Source of the DNA: Ralstonia sp. A12
GTDB lineage: Bacteria; Pseudomonadota; Gammaproteobacteria; Burkholderiales; Burkholderiaceae
Direction: 5' to 3'
Length of the DNA: 64,000 nucleotides
NCBI RefSeq assembly: GCF_000801955.1
Contig: NZ_JSZO01000033.1
Location: forward strand, 62,001 to 126,000
Shown here: positions 1 to 7,893 of the stretch, piece by piece
Layout: each line of letters starts with the position of its first letter
Position numbering within the stretch: position 1 is the first letter of the stretch
Notes under the pieces: model-generated
Told to the model about the DNA's origin: nothing
Database searches by the model: none
Seen by the model: only the letters and a program-made list of their open reading frames with translations
Translations under genes and position numbers: made by a program

Positions 1-1494
1 CTGCACCAGCGCCGGATCACGTGCCTGCCGCGCCGACAGGTTGACCGACACGCGCAGCGTGGCGCCGTCTTCCCGCATCCAGCGCACAGCCTGCTCACAC
101 GCCGTGCGCAGCACCCACAGGCCCAGCGGCACGATCAGGCCGGTTTCTTCCGCCACGGCGATGAACTCGCCCGGGCCGATCAGGCCAATCTCCGGATGGC
201 GCCAGCGCACCAGGGCTTCCACGCCATGCACATGCGAGGTGGGAACCGCTGCGCCGTCCGTATCCAGCCCTTGCAAGCGAACCTGCGGCTGATACGCCAG
301 CAGCAGTTCTTCACGGTCGAGCGCGCGGCGCAGGTCGGCTTCCACGCGCAGGCGGCGGCGGGCCTGCTGGTCCATCTCGGACGTGAAGCTGGCCGCAGCG
401 TTCTTGCCACGGTTCTTGGCGTAGTACATCGCCGTGTCGGCGTTGCGCGTGAGGGCCTGCACGTCGCGGGCGTCATGCGGATACAGGCTCACGCCCACGC
501 TGGCCGTCACGTAGATCTGGTGCAGATCCAGCGCAAACGGCGCAGCCAGCGCGGCGAGAATGCGCTTGGCCAGGCCATCAGCCAGTTCAGCGGCATCCGA
601 CGGGGTAATCGATGCGCGCCCGGACAGCTCGGCAATGATGGCGAACTCATCTCCGCCGATGCGGCACAGCACGGCACGCAGGTTGGCTTGTTCGATGACC
701 TCGTTCAGGCGGCGAGCCACCTGGCGCAAAAGGCGGTCCCCATTGTTGTGGCCCAGCGTGTCGTTGACCACCTTGAAGTTGTCGAGATCCAGCAACAGCA
801 GGCCTACCGCGCCCGACTGGCCCGCGCGCTTGAGCGACACCTGCAGCCGTTCGTTAAAGGCGTGCCGGTTGGGCAGCTCCGTTACTGAATCGATGTGGGC
901 GAGATAGTCGAGGTGGGCCTCGGCCTGCAGCACTGCCCGGCGCATGCGGGCGATCACCAGATAGGCGACGCCCATCGCGCCAATGCCTACCGATACCGTT
1001 AGCACGGCATAGCCGAGCAACTGCATGTACAGGTCGACCAGGCTGGAGCGGATTACCACGTAGCCGATCACGCGGCGCTCGGATTCCACCGACTCAACCA
1101 CCTCCAGCGTGGTCAGCGTGGAGATGTCCTCCTCCCGCAGCATGGCGGCATCGGGCGCCCGCACGGGGGCGGCCTCGCCATGCTGATACAGCGCCAGCGG
1201 CTTGCGCAGCGCTGTGAAGATGCCGGCCGCGCGCAGCGTTGGCGATGCACCCAGCGCACCCAACGTCTCTTCGGCCGCGCGACGGTCGTTGAACAGCAGC
1301 GCCGCCACGCTGTTCGCGCCGATGATGCGTGCCTGCACGTGCACATCACGCACCAGCGCCGCGTGCAATGCAATGAACTGGAACACGATCAGCAGAAAGC
1401 CGGCAATGGTGAGCGCCGCACCAGCGCCCGCCATGTTCGCCCGCACCACGGTATGCCCCAGGCGAGGCCGTTGTGTCATCAGGGCCAGGTTCAT
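1..1494 (-). CDS. CHASE8-GGDEF-EAL c-di-GMP enzyme, truncated by the left edge
   Basis: The visible 498 codons encode an inner-membrane c-di-GMP signalling enzyme. The order is: an N-terminal membrane segment (about residues 18-45), a CHASE8-like periplasmic sensor (IIGANSVAALLF, about 55-150), a second membrane segment, a GGDEF domain with an intact RIGGDEF signature (GGDEF at residues 280-284), and an EAL domain starting around EALVRWRHP (residue 426). The end of the EAL domain lies outside the window, so the phosphodiesterase metal ligands cannot be fully judged. The intact GGDEF motif predicts cyclase competence. The start ATG overlaps the stop of the yfiR-like gene (ATGA, 1491-1494), so translation is probably coupled. 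By analogy with YfiN/TpbB, the CHASE8 part should be the target of the neighbouring YfiR-like protein; this is inference. Confidence 0.9.
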   Translation of the reverse strand, partial: MNLALMTQRPRLGHTVVRANMAGAGAALTIAGFLLIVFQFIALHAALVRDVHVQARIIGANSVAALLFNDRRAAEETLGALGASPTLRAAGIFTALRKPLALYQHGEAAPVRAPDAAMLREEDISTLTTLEVVESVESERRVIGYVVIRSSLVDLYMQLLGYAVLTVSVGIGAMGVAYLVIARMRRAVLQAEAHLDYLAHIDSVTELPNRHAFNERLQVSLKRAGQSGAVGLLLLDLDNFKVVNDTLGHNNGDRLLRQVARRLNEVIEQANLRAVLCRIGGDEFAIIAELSGRASITPSDAAELADGLAKRILAALAAPFALDLHQIYVTASVGVSLYPHDARDVQALTRNADTAMYYAKNRGKNAAASFTSEMDQQARRRLRVEADLRRALDREELLLAYQPQVRLQGLDTDGAAVPTSHVHGVEALVRWRHPEIGLIGPGEFIAVAEETGLIVPLGLWVLRTACEQAVRWMREDGATLRVSVNLSARQARDPALVQ

Positions 1495-2048
1495 TGCACG
1501 CTCCTTGCCAGGCGCAGCAACTGCGAGCTGAGCTGCAGACCTGCCAGCCGCGCCGCGCCCGCGTCGATGTCGAATACGACCCGGTTGTCCTGCAAGGCTA
1601 GCGCAATCATCGGCGTGAGTGCGCCCTTGTGACCGTCGCCCACCGTCAGTACCGGGCTAGCCGGGTCCAGGCGGACGCTACCGGATGACTGTGCCCCCAG
1701 CACCAGCAGATGGCAGCCGGCAACGGCGCCATCGTTGATCTTTCGGATTTCCAGCCGGTGTCCGCGCACGGGTTTTCCTGTCAGTTTTTCCAAGGCTGCC
1801 TGCAACGGGTGCTCGGCAGTCACGCACACCACCATCGGGGCGCCCGCCTGCATGGCGTCAGTCGGCCAGCTGGTGAACAGCGCAAAGTTGTAGATGAAGG
1901 CCGCCTTGATCTGAACTTCGCTGGCCTGCATCTGCGCATAGGTGGCCCGCATCCATGCCACCGTTGCCAGCACCACGGCCAACACCGCGCACAGCCGGCG
2001 CAAGCGCTGGCTCGTGGCACGACGGAGGTGGGCGCGCAGTGCGTTCAT
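1491..2048 (-). CDS. YfiR-family periplasmic regulator (DUF4154)
   Basis: A 185-residue exported protein of the YfiR/DUF4154 family, which in Pseudomonas is the periplasmic repressor of the diguanylate cyclase YfiN. An N-terminal hydrophobic stretch (CAVLAVVLATVAWM) followed by ATYAQ is a signal peptide. The family start EVQIKAAFIYNFALFTSWP and the C-terminal pattern ending in a reduced-Cys-poor Rossmann-like fold are typical. It contains Cys in VVCVTAE and AGCHLLVL, which may form a disulfide. It overlaps both neighbours by 4 bp (ATGA), between the TonB-dependent receptor and the GGDEF-EAL enzyme. It is therefore the middle member of a three-gene relay, probably sensing the periplasmic side of the receptor and gating the cyclase. 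Confidence 0.9.
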   Translation of the reverse strand: MNALRAHLRRATSQRLRRLCAVLAVVLATVAWMRATYAQMQASEVQIKAAFIYNFALFTSWPTDAMQAGAPMVVCVTAEHPLQAALEKLTGKPVRGHRLEIRKINDGAVAGCHLLVLGAQSSGSVRLDPASPVLTVGDGHKGALTPMIALALQDNRVVFDIDAGAARLAGLQLSSQLLRLARSVQ

Positions 2049-4015
2049 CGGAAGGTGTAGGTGAGCTTCAGGCGAAACGTACGGCCGTCCTGCTGGACGG
2101 CGGGCATCAGCACCTCCGGTCCGGCCGGGTCGGCATAGCGCCGGTCGAACAGGTTGTAGAGACTGGCCGACATCTCCAGATTGGGCGCCAGCCGGGTCGC
2201 CAGCAAGGTCAGGTTGGCAATCCAGTAACCGCCCACGCTGCCCGACGTCGTCAACCGGTTGCTGATGTACTGCGCCTCCAGCCCGGCGCGCCAGTCACTG
2301 CGCCACAGCGGCGTGGTGGCGTTGAGCTTGAGCATGTGGCGCGGGGAGTCGCTCAGCGTCTGGCCGGTGGTGGCGTCTTCCGAGTGCTGGAAGCTGTAGC
2401 TCGTGCGCAGGCGTGTGCCGCCGGGCCAGTTCTGTTCGTAGCCGAGTTCTGCACCGCGCGTACGCACACGCGCCACATTGCTGAAGTACAGCAACCCGGT
2501 CGCAGGGTCTTCGCTCTGGCTGATCAGGTTGGAAACGTTGTTCTGAAACACCGACAGCGTTGCCTTGCCGCCGGCGCTCACCTGCTGCTCCAGCACCGCT
2601 TCATATGTGCGGATGCGCTCGGCAACGAGGCCCGTGTTGACCTGCTGGCCACCCAGGGATGCGGTCTGGTAGTTCAGCTCGTAGTCGTTGGGCGCACGGT
2701 AGGCCATCCCGTAGATCGCCTTGACGGTCGTGGTGGGCGCAGCGTGCCAGATCAGGCCCACGCGCGGGCTGAAGATGCCCGGCGCAAAGCTGGTGTGGTC
2801 GTAGCGCAGGCCGGTATCCAGCACCCAGTTCTGGTTGAGCGCGAACTGGTCTTGCACATAGATGCCGACGCGGTTGTTGTTGCGGTGGTCATCCAGGTAG
2901 CTGAAGTACGGGGTGACGTCAAAATTGCGCATGGCATCGCGGTAGTCGCGCTGCAATTCCGTGCCGATCGCGAGCGTGTGGCGATCAAAGCGGCGCGTCA
3001 CGAGCTTGAGCTCGGCGCCGTACCAGGCGGAGTCGTACCAGTCGCGGTTCTCGGTCACCGGCGGATAGTCGTAGACGTAGTGGCCCTGCGATACGTAGCG
3101 GCCCCAGTACAGCCGCGCCGAGACATCGGTGGCATCGTCCAGCGCGTGCTGCCACGTACCGTTGAGCATCTGGCGCGTGTCGATGCTGCGCGAGCGCTGG
3201 TCATTGAAGAATTGGTCGTACGGTGCGGTGGGCGTGCCCTTGGTGCGGTCCGCATAGCCGAAGGTCAAACCGAACTCGCCAAAGCTACCCTTGGCAAACA
3301 GCCGCTTGCTGCGGTCGAAATCCATGCCGCGCGCAACGCCGTCGCTGACACCGGGCTGGTTGAACTGCGAGAAGTACAGGTCACGACCCGGCGCGTCGTT
3401 CACGCTGGCTGAGAGCAGCCATTCGGCGCCGTTCTCTGCACGGTTGCCCCAGGTCACGCGGCCATCGCGCGCATTGGCGCTGCCGGTGGCGCCGCTGACC
3501 TGCACACCGCCAATGTCCCGCCCGCGCTTGGTGATGATGTTGATCACGCCAAACAGCGCATTTGAGCCATACGCTGCGGAGCCGGCGCCGGGCACGTATT
3601 CCACACGGTCGATCAGGTCGACGTTGAGCAGTGCATCGGTGCCCACCGCGGCTTCGTCAAAGATGGAGTCGTTGGTGCGGTAGCCATCGATCAGCAGCAG
3701 GAAGCGCGTGTCGTAATCGCCCGGACGCAGGAAGCCGCGTGCGCCCAGCGAGGCGTAGTTGCGGTCGTAGTTGGTGTACAGCCCCGGCAGGCTGCCCAGG
3801 ATGTCGGCCAGCGTGCGCCAGCCGTAGGTCTTGATGTCCTCGGCGGTGATCACCTGCACATTGGCGGGTGCCTCATTGGCCGCTTCGGCATACTTGGATG
3901 CCCCGGTCACCACCCGCACCTGCATCAACTGCTCGATGGGCAGCTCGGTCAGATCGCTCACGTCGGTTCCCGCATAGACGAAGGCTGGTACCAGCAGAAG
4001 TGCCAGCGCAAACAT
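2045..4015 (-). CDS. TonB-dependent receptor linked to YfiR/c-di-GMP module
   Basis: Outer-membrane TonB-dependent receptor of about 656 residues from the ATG at 4015. That start gives a compact signal peptide (MFALALLLVPAFVYAG). The frame stays open to a GTG at 4180, but the extension has no Shine-Dalgarno and is Arg/Leu rich. The mature protein begins DLTELPIEQLMQVRVVTGASKY, then the plug domain (NVQVITAEDIKTYGWRTLADIL, GARGF, VEYVPGAGSAAYGSNALFGVINIITK), then a 22-strand-type barrel ending in an aromatic residue (LKLTYTFR). Substrate is unknown; no siderophore-specific signature is evident. The stop overlaps the yfiR-like start, so the receptor is the first gene of the cassette. It may act as the outer-membrane sensor in the position held by YfiB in Pseudomonas. 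Confidence 0.88.
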   Translation of the reverse strand: MFALALLLVPAFVYAGTDVSDLTELPIEQLMQVRVVTGASKYAEAANEAPANVQVITAEDIKTYGWRTLADILGSLPGLYTNYDRNYASLGARGFLRPGDYDTRFLLLIDGYRTNDSIFDEAAVGTDALLNVDLIDRVEYVPGAGSAAYGSNALFGVINIITKRGRDIGGVQVSGATGSANARDGRVTWGNRAENGAEWLLSASVNDAPGRDLYFSQFNQPGVSDGVARGMDFDRSKRLFAKGSFGEFGLTFGYADRTKGTPTAPYDQFFNDQRSRSIDTRQMLNGTWQHALDDATDVSARLYWGRYVSQGHYVYDYPPVTENRDWYDSAWYGAELKLVTRRFDRHTLAIGTELQRDYRDAMRNFDVTPYFSYLDDHRNNNRVGIYVQDQFALNQNWVLDTGLRYDHTSFAPGIFSPRVGLIWHAAPTTTVKAIYGMAYRAPNDYELNYQTASLGGQQVNTGLVAERIRTYEAVLEQQVSAGGKATLSVFQNNVSNLISQSEDPATGLLYFSNVARVRTRGAELGYEQNWPGGTRLRTSYSFQHSEDATTGQTLSDSPRHMLKLNATTPLWRSDWRAGLEAQYISNRLTTSGSVGGYWIANLTLLATRLAPNLEMSASLYNLFDRRYADPAGPEVLMPAVQQDGRTFRLKLTYTFR

Positions 4016-4251
4016 TTGCGCATTGCCGATCCACCTGAAATTCCGCAAAAGCAGGCGCAACAACAACGCAAATGGAACCAGGGCACGCACGTGCTTTCGG
4101 GGGCCGTGGGGGACACGGCAGACCAGCGCACGCGCTATCACAACTAGGGGCGACATCGGCAGACCAGCAGAACCGATCACGTCTCTGGAGGACGTTCAAC
4201 GGGATTTCAATCGTTCTGCTCTAAAACGGAGGGCGGCGGCGGTTCTTTACC

Positions 4252-4310
4252 CCTCCCGTGGGCGGGAGGACACAACGTCGCGCTTGTGGTGTGCAGCGGG
4301 TGCTGCACAC
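4252..4310 (-). terminator. Two stem-loops downstream of atpC
   Basis: Two perfect inverted repeats follow the atpC stop: GTGTGCAGC/GCTGCACAC (4289-4310, 4-nt loop) and CCTCCCG/CGGGAGG (4252-4270 region, 4-nt loop). Neither is followed by a convincing T tract on the minus strand, so intrinsic termination is plausible but not certain. They separate atpC from the TonB receptor cassette. Confidence 0.5.
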
Positions 4311-4322
4311 GAGCGTGAAAAC

Positions 4323-4742
4323 TCAGCGGCGGCGCTTGCGCAGGCGCTCGATGGCAGCCAGTTGGGCTACGGCCTCTGCCAGTTCCGCCTGGGCACGGGC
4401 GTAGTCGATCTTGCTGTGGCTGTTCTGCATGAGTTCTTCGGCGGCCTTGCGTGCCTGCTGGGCCTTGACCTCGTCCAGGTCACGCGCACGCACGGCGGTG
4501 TCGGCCAGCACGATCACCTGCTCGGGCTGCACGTCGACAAAGCCGCCGGCCACGAACAGGATCACCTCTTCATCGTTTTCCAAGGTGACGCGCACGGTGC
4601 CGGGGCGCAGGCGCGTGAGCAGGCGTTCATGGCCGGGCAGGATGCCCAGCTCGCCCTCGGTGCCGGGAATGACCACGAACTTGGCTGTGCCTTCGTACAA
4701 CCGTTCTTCTGCCGTCACGACATCGACCTTCAGCACCGGCAT
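4323..4742 (-). CDS. atpC: F1F0 ATP synthase epsilon subunit, solitary copy
   Basis: A 139-residue protein matching the full length of the F1 epsilon subunit, which forms part of the central stalk and regulates ATP hydrolysis. The N-terminal beta sandwich ([49 protein letters not shown]) and the C-terminal helical hairpin ([20 protein letters not shown]) are intact. AGGAGA lies 5 nt upstream of the ATG. The odd feature is context: no atpD, atpA or other subunit gene is next to it. A divergent LysR gene precedes it and a TonB receptor follows. It is either a paralogue of the operon-encoded epsilon or a relocated gene; the sequence looks functional. Confidence 0.9.
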   Translation of the reverse strand: MPVLKVDVVTAEERLYEGTAKFVVIPGTEGELGILPGHERLLTRLRPGTVRVTLENDEEVILFVAGGFVDVQPEQVIVLADTAVRARDLDEVKAQQARKAAEELMQNSHSKIDYARAQAELAEAVAQLAAIERLRKRRR

Positions 4743-4877
4743 GGTGTCTCCTGTTCCTGTATTGCGCGCACTGGCTCACAAGGTAGCACGATGTGCGCCC
4801 AGCGCCCTACCCCTATCACACCACGTCGGCTCGGCACGGCCCTCTGCCCCGCGCTGCCCGGCCGCTTCGTAAGGTTC

Positions 4878-4914
4878 CACAGTGTGAAGCGTCATAAAGG
4901 CTCTCTACACTGTG
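4878..4914. promoter_or_regulatory. Inverted repeat upstream of the AEP-type LysR gene
   Basis: CACAGTGT (4878-4885) and ACACTGTG (4907-4914) are perfect inverted copies separated by 21 nt. They lie 39 bp before the LysR start at 4953 and between it and the divergent atpC. The spacing and position suit an autoregulatory LysR site, or two half-sites on the same face. Regulator assignment is inference. Confidence 0.45.
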
Positions 4915-4952
4915 CCGCCAAATAGCAAATGAAATGCAGAGGAAATACAAGC

Positions 4953-5879
4953 ATGCTGGGCGATCTGTTGATGTCGTTCTTCGAGGTGGCCCGCCAGGGC
5001 AGCGTGACGGGCGCCGCCAAGCGCCTGCGCCTGTCACAGCCCACCGTGACCGGACGCATCCGCCAACTGGAAGAGATGTACGGTGTGGAGTTGTTCCACC
5101 GCCGCGGCAGCCGGCTGGACCTGTCTGACCTGGGCGTGAGCCTGATGCCCATTGTCGAGCGCCTTGCCCAGCAGGAAGGCGACGTCGATTTTCTCCTGCG
5201 CAATGCCGGTGACCTGCGTACCGGCAACCTGCGCGTGGGCGCCACCGGCCCCTACTACATCCTGCCCAGCGTGGCTGCCTTCCGCGCCCGCTACCCGACC
5301 ATCGAGATCACCATCGAGTTCGGCAACTCGCAGCAGATGCTCGAGGCGCTGTCCGAGGTCCGTATCGACCTGGCCGTCTCGTCGCACGCGGTGGACGATG
5401 AGCGCCTGCACCGGATCACCCTGGCTGACGACACGATGGTGCTGGTGGTACCGCTGGACAGCCCGCTGGCGCGCCGCCCGCACGTAACGCTGGATGACAT
5501 TGCCGGCTGCCCGTTGCTGATGCGCGAGCCGGGCTCCGTCACCCGCCGCGTGACCGAAGACGCTCTGGCCGCCGCCGGCATCGAGCCCGCCAGCATGAGC
5601 ATCATCGGCAGCCGCGAGGCCATCTATGAGGCCATCAGCCTGGGGCTGGGCAGCAGCATCGTGCCGGCCCGCGAGGCGCCGCGCCGGCCCGACGTGCGTG
5701 TGCTGCCGTTTGCCGCCAACGCGCCGGTCATCCACGAATACCTGTACTTCCTGAAAGAGCGCAAGGATTCACGGCTGGTGCGCAGCTTCCTTGATTGCCT
5801 GGACAAACATCCTCCGAAGAAAAACGCCGATGCGTTCATCGCCAAAGTTCTGGCGATGGACACAACCGCGACGCGTTGA
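4953..5879 (+). CDS. LysR regulator, AEP-catabolism type (copy 1)
   Basis: A LysR-type regulator of 308 residues. The ATG at 4953 is chosen because AGAGGA (4938-4943) lies 9 nt upstream; an ATG at 4929 lacks this. The N-terminal winged helix (SFFEVARQGSVTGAAKRLRLSQPTVTGRIRQLEEMYGVELF) is followed by a periplasmic-binding-like effector domain (LRVGATGPYYILPSVAAF). It strongly resembles the regulator at 12900-13772: both share VGATxPYYIL-type segments, the VDD-ER/ARFLRI region, and GSREAIYEAISLGLG versus GSRESIREAIMRNLG. It also resembles the family annotated as AEP-catabolism-associated LysR. It faces the convergent end of the AEP operon, with a HAD gene between them. Confidence 0.9.
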   Translation: MLGDLLMSFFEVARQGSVTGAAKRLRLSQPTVTGRIRQLEEMYGVELFHRRGSRLDLSDLGVSLMPIVERLAQQEGDVDFLLRNAGDLRTGNLRVGATGPYYILPSVAAFRARYPTIEITIEFGNSQQMLEALSEVRIDLAVSSHAVDDERLHRITLADDTMVLVVPLDSPLARRPHVTLDDIAGCPLLMREPGSVTRRVTEDALAAAGIEPASMSIIGSREAIYEAISLGLGSSIVPAREAPRRPDVRVLPFAANAPVIHEYLYFLKERKDSRLVRSFLDCLDKHPPKKNADAFIAKVLAMDTTATR

Positions 5880-5923
5880 AGCAGTAACCTCGCGGCTTTC
5901 CAACTGCCGCTGCTGCCCGTTGT

Positions 5924-6607
5924 ATGCAATCGCTTGCCCTGTTCGACCTGGACCACACCCTGCTGCCCATCGACAGCGAATACGAATGGGGCCGCTTCCT
6001 GGTGGCCCAGGGCGCCGTCGATCGCGAGGCCTTTGAGCAGGCCAACGAGCGCTGGATGCGCGAGTACCGCGAGGGCACGCTCGACTTTGCACGCCATGCA
6101 CGCTTCTCGCTCGGGCTGCTGGCGCAGCATCCGCGCACGCGGCTGGATGCATGGCGCGCGACTTTCATGCGCGACGTCATCCAACCGGCCATGCTGCCGC
6201 GCGCTAGGAAACTGGTGGATACGCACCTGCACGCAGGCGATCTCTGCTGCATCGTCACCGCCACGCACCGCTACCTGACCGAACCGATTGCCGCCGCCTT
6301 CAACGTGCCGCACCTGCTGGCGGTGGAAGGCGAGATGGTGGGCAATCAGGCTGACAGCAACTTCACCGGCAACCTGGTCGGCACGCCAAGCTTCGGCGCC
6401 GGCAAGATCGTGCGCGTGACGGAATGGCTCGCGCAGCGGGGCCAGCGCATGGCGGACTTCTCCCGCACCGTGTTCTACAGCGATTCACGCAACGACCTGC
6501 CGCTGCTGGAAACCGTTTCCCACCCCATCGCCATCAGCCCTGACGACACCTTGCGCGGCGTGGCAGAAGCACGCGGCTGGCCGGTGGTTGAACTATTCGC
6601 AGCTTGA
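5924..6607 (+). CDS. HAD-IB family phosphatase (SerB-like)
   Basis: A 227-residue haloacid dehalogenase-superfamily hydrolase. Motif I is FDLDHTLL (nucleophile Asp8, acid/base Asp10), motif II lies in CIVTATHRYLTEP, and motif III is FYSDSRNDLPLL. A helical cap sits between motifs I and II (residues about 18-100), as in the SerB/CicA HAD-IB group. It is a cytoplasmic phosphomonoesterase whose substrate cannot be read from sequence; phosphoserine or histidinol phosphate are the known family substrates. It lies 44 bp behind the LysR gene on the same strand and shares a terminator with the convergent AEP operon. A role in phosphonate metabolism is possible but unsupported beyond location. Confidence 0.85.
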   Translation: MQSLALFDLDHTLLPIDSEYEWGRFLVAQGAVDREAFEQANERWMREYREGTLDFARHARFSLGLLAQHPRTRLDAWRATFMRDVIQPAMLPRARKLVDTHLHAGDLCCIVTATHRYLTEPIAAAFNVPHLLAVEGEMVGNQADSNFTGNLVGTPSFGAGKIVRVTEWLAQRGQRMADFSRTVFYSDSRNDLPLLETVSHPIAISPDDTLRGVAEARGWPVVELFAA

Positions 6608-6616
6608 AATGAAAAC

Positions 6617-6652
6617 GCCCGCACGGCAAAAACCGTACGGGCATTCTTTCTT
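6617..6652. terminator. Rho-independent terminator between HAD gene and AEP operon
   Basis: A stem GCCCGCACGG / CCGTACGGGC (one mismatch, loop 6 nt) is followed on the plus strand by ATTCTTTCTT, and on the minus strand by GTTTTC. It sits between two convergent genes, so it can end transcription from both sides. Confidence 0.8.
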
Positions 6653-6669
6653 GGGTGACGTGACTGACG

Positions 6670-7893
6670 TCAGGCCGTGGCCGTCGCAGGCAATGTCGCC
6701 GGCGGTGTCCACTGTGGCAGTGCCGTGCCATCCACCAGCGCGTCGACATGGCGATGCGCCAGTGCGGGGCCCACGCTCATGCCAATGCCGCTGTGCATTA
6801 GCGCGACGGTGGTGCGGTCATCGATGCGGGTGATCGAGAACGCGCCGCTGCCGGGCACATGGCACTTGGCGCCATACACGCCTTGCCAGCGTTCCACCAC
6901 GCGCAGCTTGCTACCGAAGGTATCGCGCGCCAGGTCCAGCATGATGTTGTCGACCGACTCGGCATTGAACGGGCGAGCGTCCTGGCCGTAGTCGTGCGAA
7001 TCACCAACGATCCAGTCGCCATACGGCGTCGGGCTCACCAGCAGGTGAATGCCGTGGCGTTGCAGCTCGGGGCGTTGATGCTCGATCTGCATGGCCAGCG
7101 CTTGGGCGGTCGGCAGATCGGCAAAGGCGCCGTAGTGCGTGCACGACAGACCAGTCAGCACCGCGTGTTCCAGCTGGAAGCCGTCTTCGGGCGTCACACG
7201 CAGCATCTGCAGGCGGCACACCTGCGGTTGCAGCGCACGCAGTTGATCCGCGCACAACGTCTGGTAGTCGTGGCCACTGCAGACGATCACGCGCTGCGCA
7301 TTGCACACGCCTGCCGTCGTCTCCAGCCGGCCGCCGTCCACATGGCGCACGAGCGTGCCGAAGTGGAAGCGCACGCCTTGCGCGGCAAGCCATGCAGCCA
7401 GCGCCGGAATGGCTTCACGCGAATAGAGCTGCACGTCATCAAAGCCTTGCAGCGCCGCGCGGTGGCGTGCGAAGCGGCCGTCGTACAGATTGGCCAGTTC
7501 AGCGCCGCGCAGCAGTTTGACGTTGTAGCCAAACGCCGGCGCACGGGTGGACATGAACTCGTCCAACACGGCGTCTTCCGCGCTGTTGCGGGCGAACAGC
7601 AGCGCACCCTTGGCGCGCGCAAAGATGCCGGCCTTGTCGGCCCAGTCGAGGTATAGCGCACGGCTTTCACGCGCCAGGTCGAGCATGATGCCGGGCGGCT
7701 GGCCGGTCACCAGCATCTGGCCGAAGTTGCGGATGGAGGCACCCACGGCAATGTCGCTGCGCTCGAACACCGTCACGCGCAGGCCGCGCTTGACGGCGGC
7801 AGCGGCATGCGCCAAGCCCAAAATGCCAGCCCCGACAATGGCGACGTCGGTGCTGGCATCCAGGCCCCCTTGAGTTGCGGGAGCGTCAGTCAC
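6670..7893 (-). CDS. FAD-dependent oxidoreductase of AEP cluster
   Basis: A 407-residue DAO-type flavoenzyme. The dinucleotide-binding motif is VAIVGAGILGLAHA (GAGILG at residues 21-26), followed by the ribose-binding acid in VTVFERSD and a conserved GASIRNFGQ segment typical of glycine/sarcosine-oxidase relatives. The start is GTG at 7893, directly abutting the TAA of the binding-protein gene (TAAGTG), with GGAGAAG inside that gene as the Shine-Dalgarno. It belongs to the oxidoreductase family repeatedly found beside phosphonoacetaldehyde hydrolase. Members of such recurrent flavoenzymes have been reported to oxidise AEP or N-methyl-AEP toward phosphonoacetaldehyde. With no phnW nearby, it is the best candidate for the first catabolic step here; the exact substrate is inference. 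Confidence 0.88.
   Translation of the reverse strand: MTDAPATQGGLDASTDVAIVGAGILGLAHAAAAVKRGLRVTVFERSDIAVGASIRNFGQMLVTGQPPGIMLDLARESRALYLDWADKAGIFARAKGALLFARNSAEDAVLDEFMSTRAPAFGYNVKLLRGAELANLYDGRFARHRAALQGFDDVQLYSREAIPALAAWLAAQGVRFHFGTLVRHVDGGRLETTAGVCNAQRVIVCSGHDYQTLCADQLRALQPQVCRLQMLRVTPEDGFQLEHAVLTGLSCTHYGAFADLPTAQALAMQIEHQRPELQRHGIHLLVSPTPYGDWIVGDSHDYGQDARPFNAESVDNIMLDLARDTFGSKLRVVERWQGVYGAKCHVPGSGAFSITRIDDRTTVALMHSGIGMSVGPALAHRHVDALVDGTALPQWTPPATLPATATA

Noticed and set aside
1955-3412. Long plus-strand open frame of 485 codons opposite the TonB receptor
   Set aside because: It is antisense to a clear receptor gene; GC-rich third positions create such frames. No family match.
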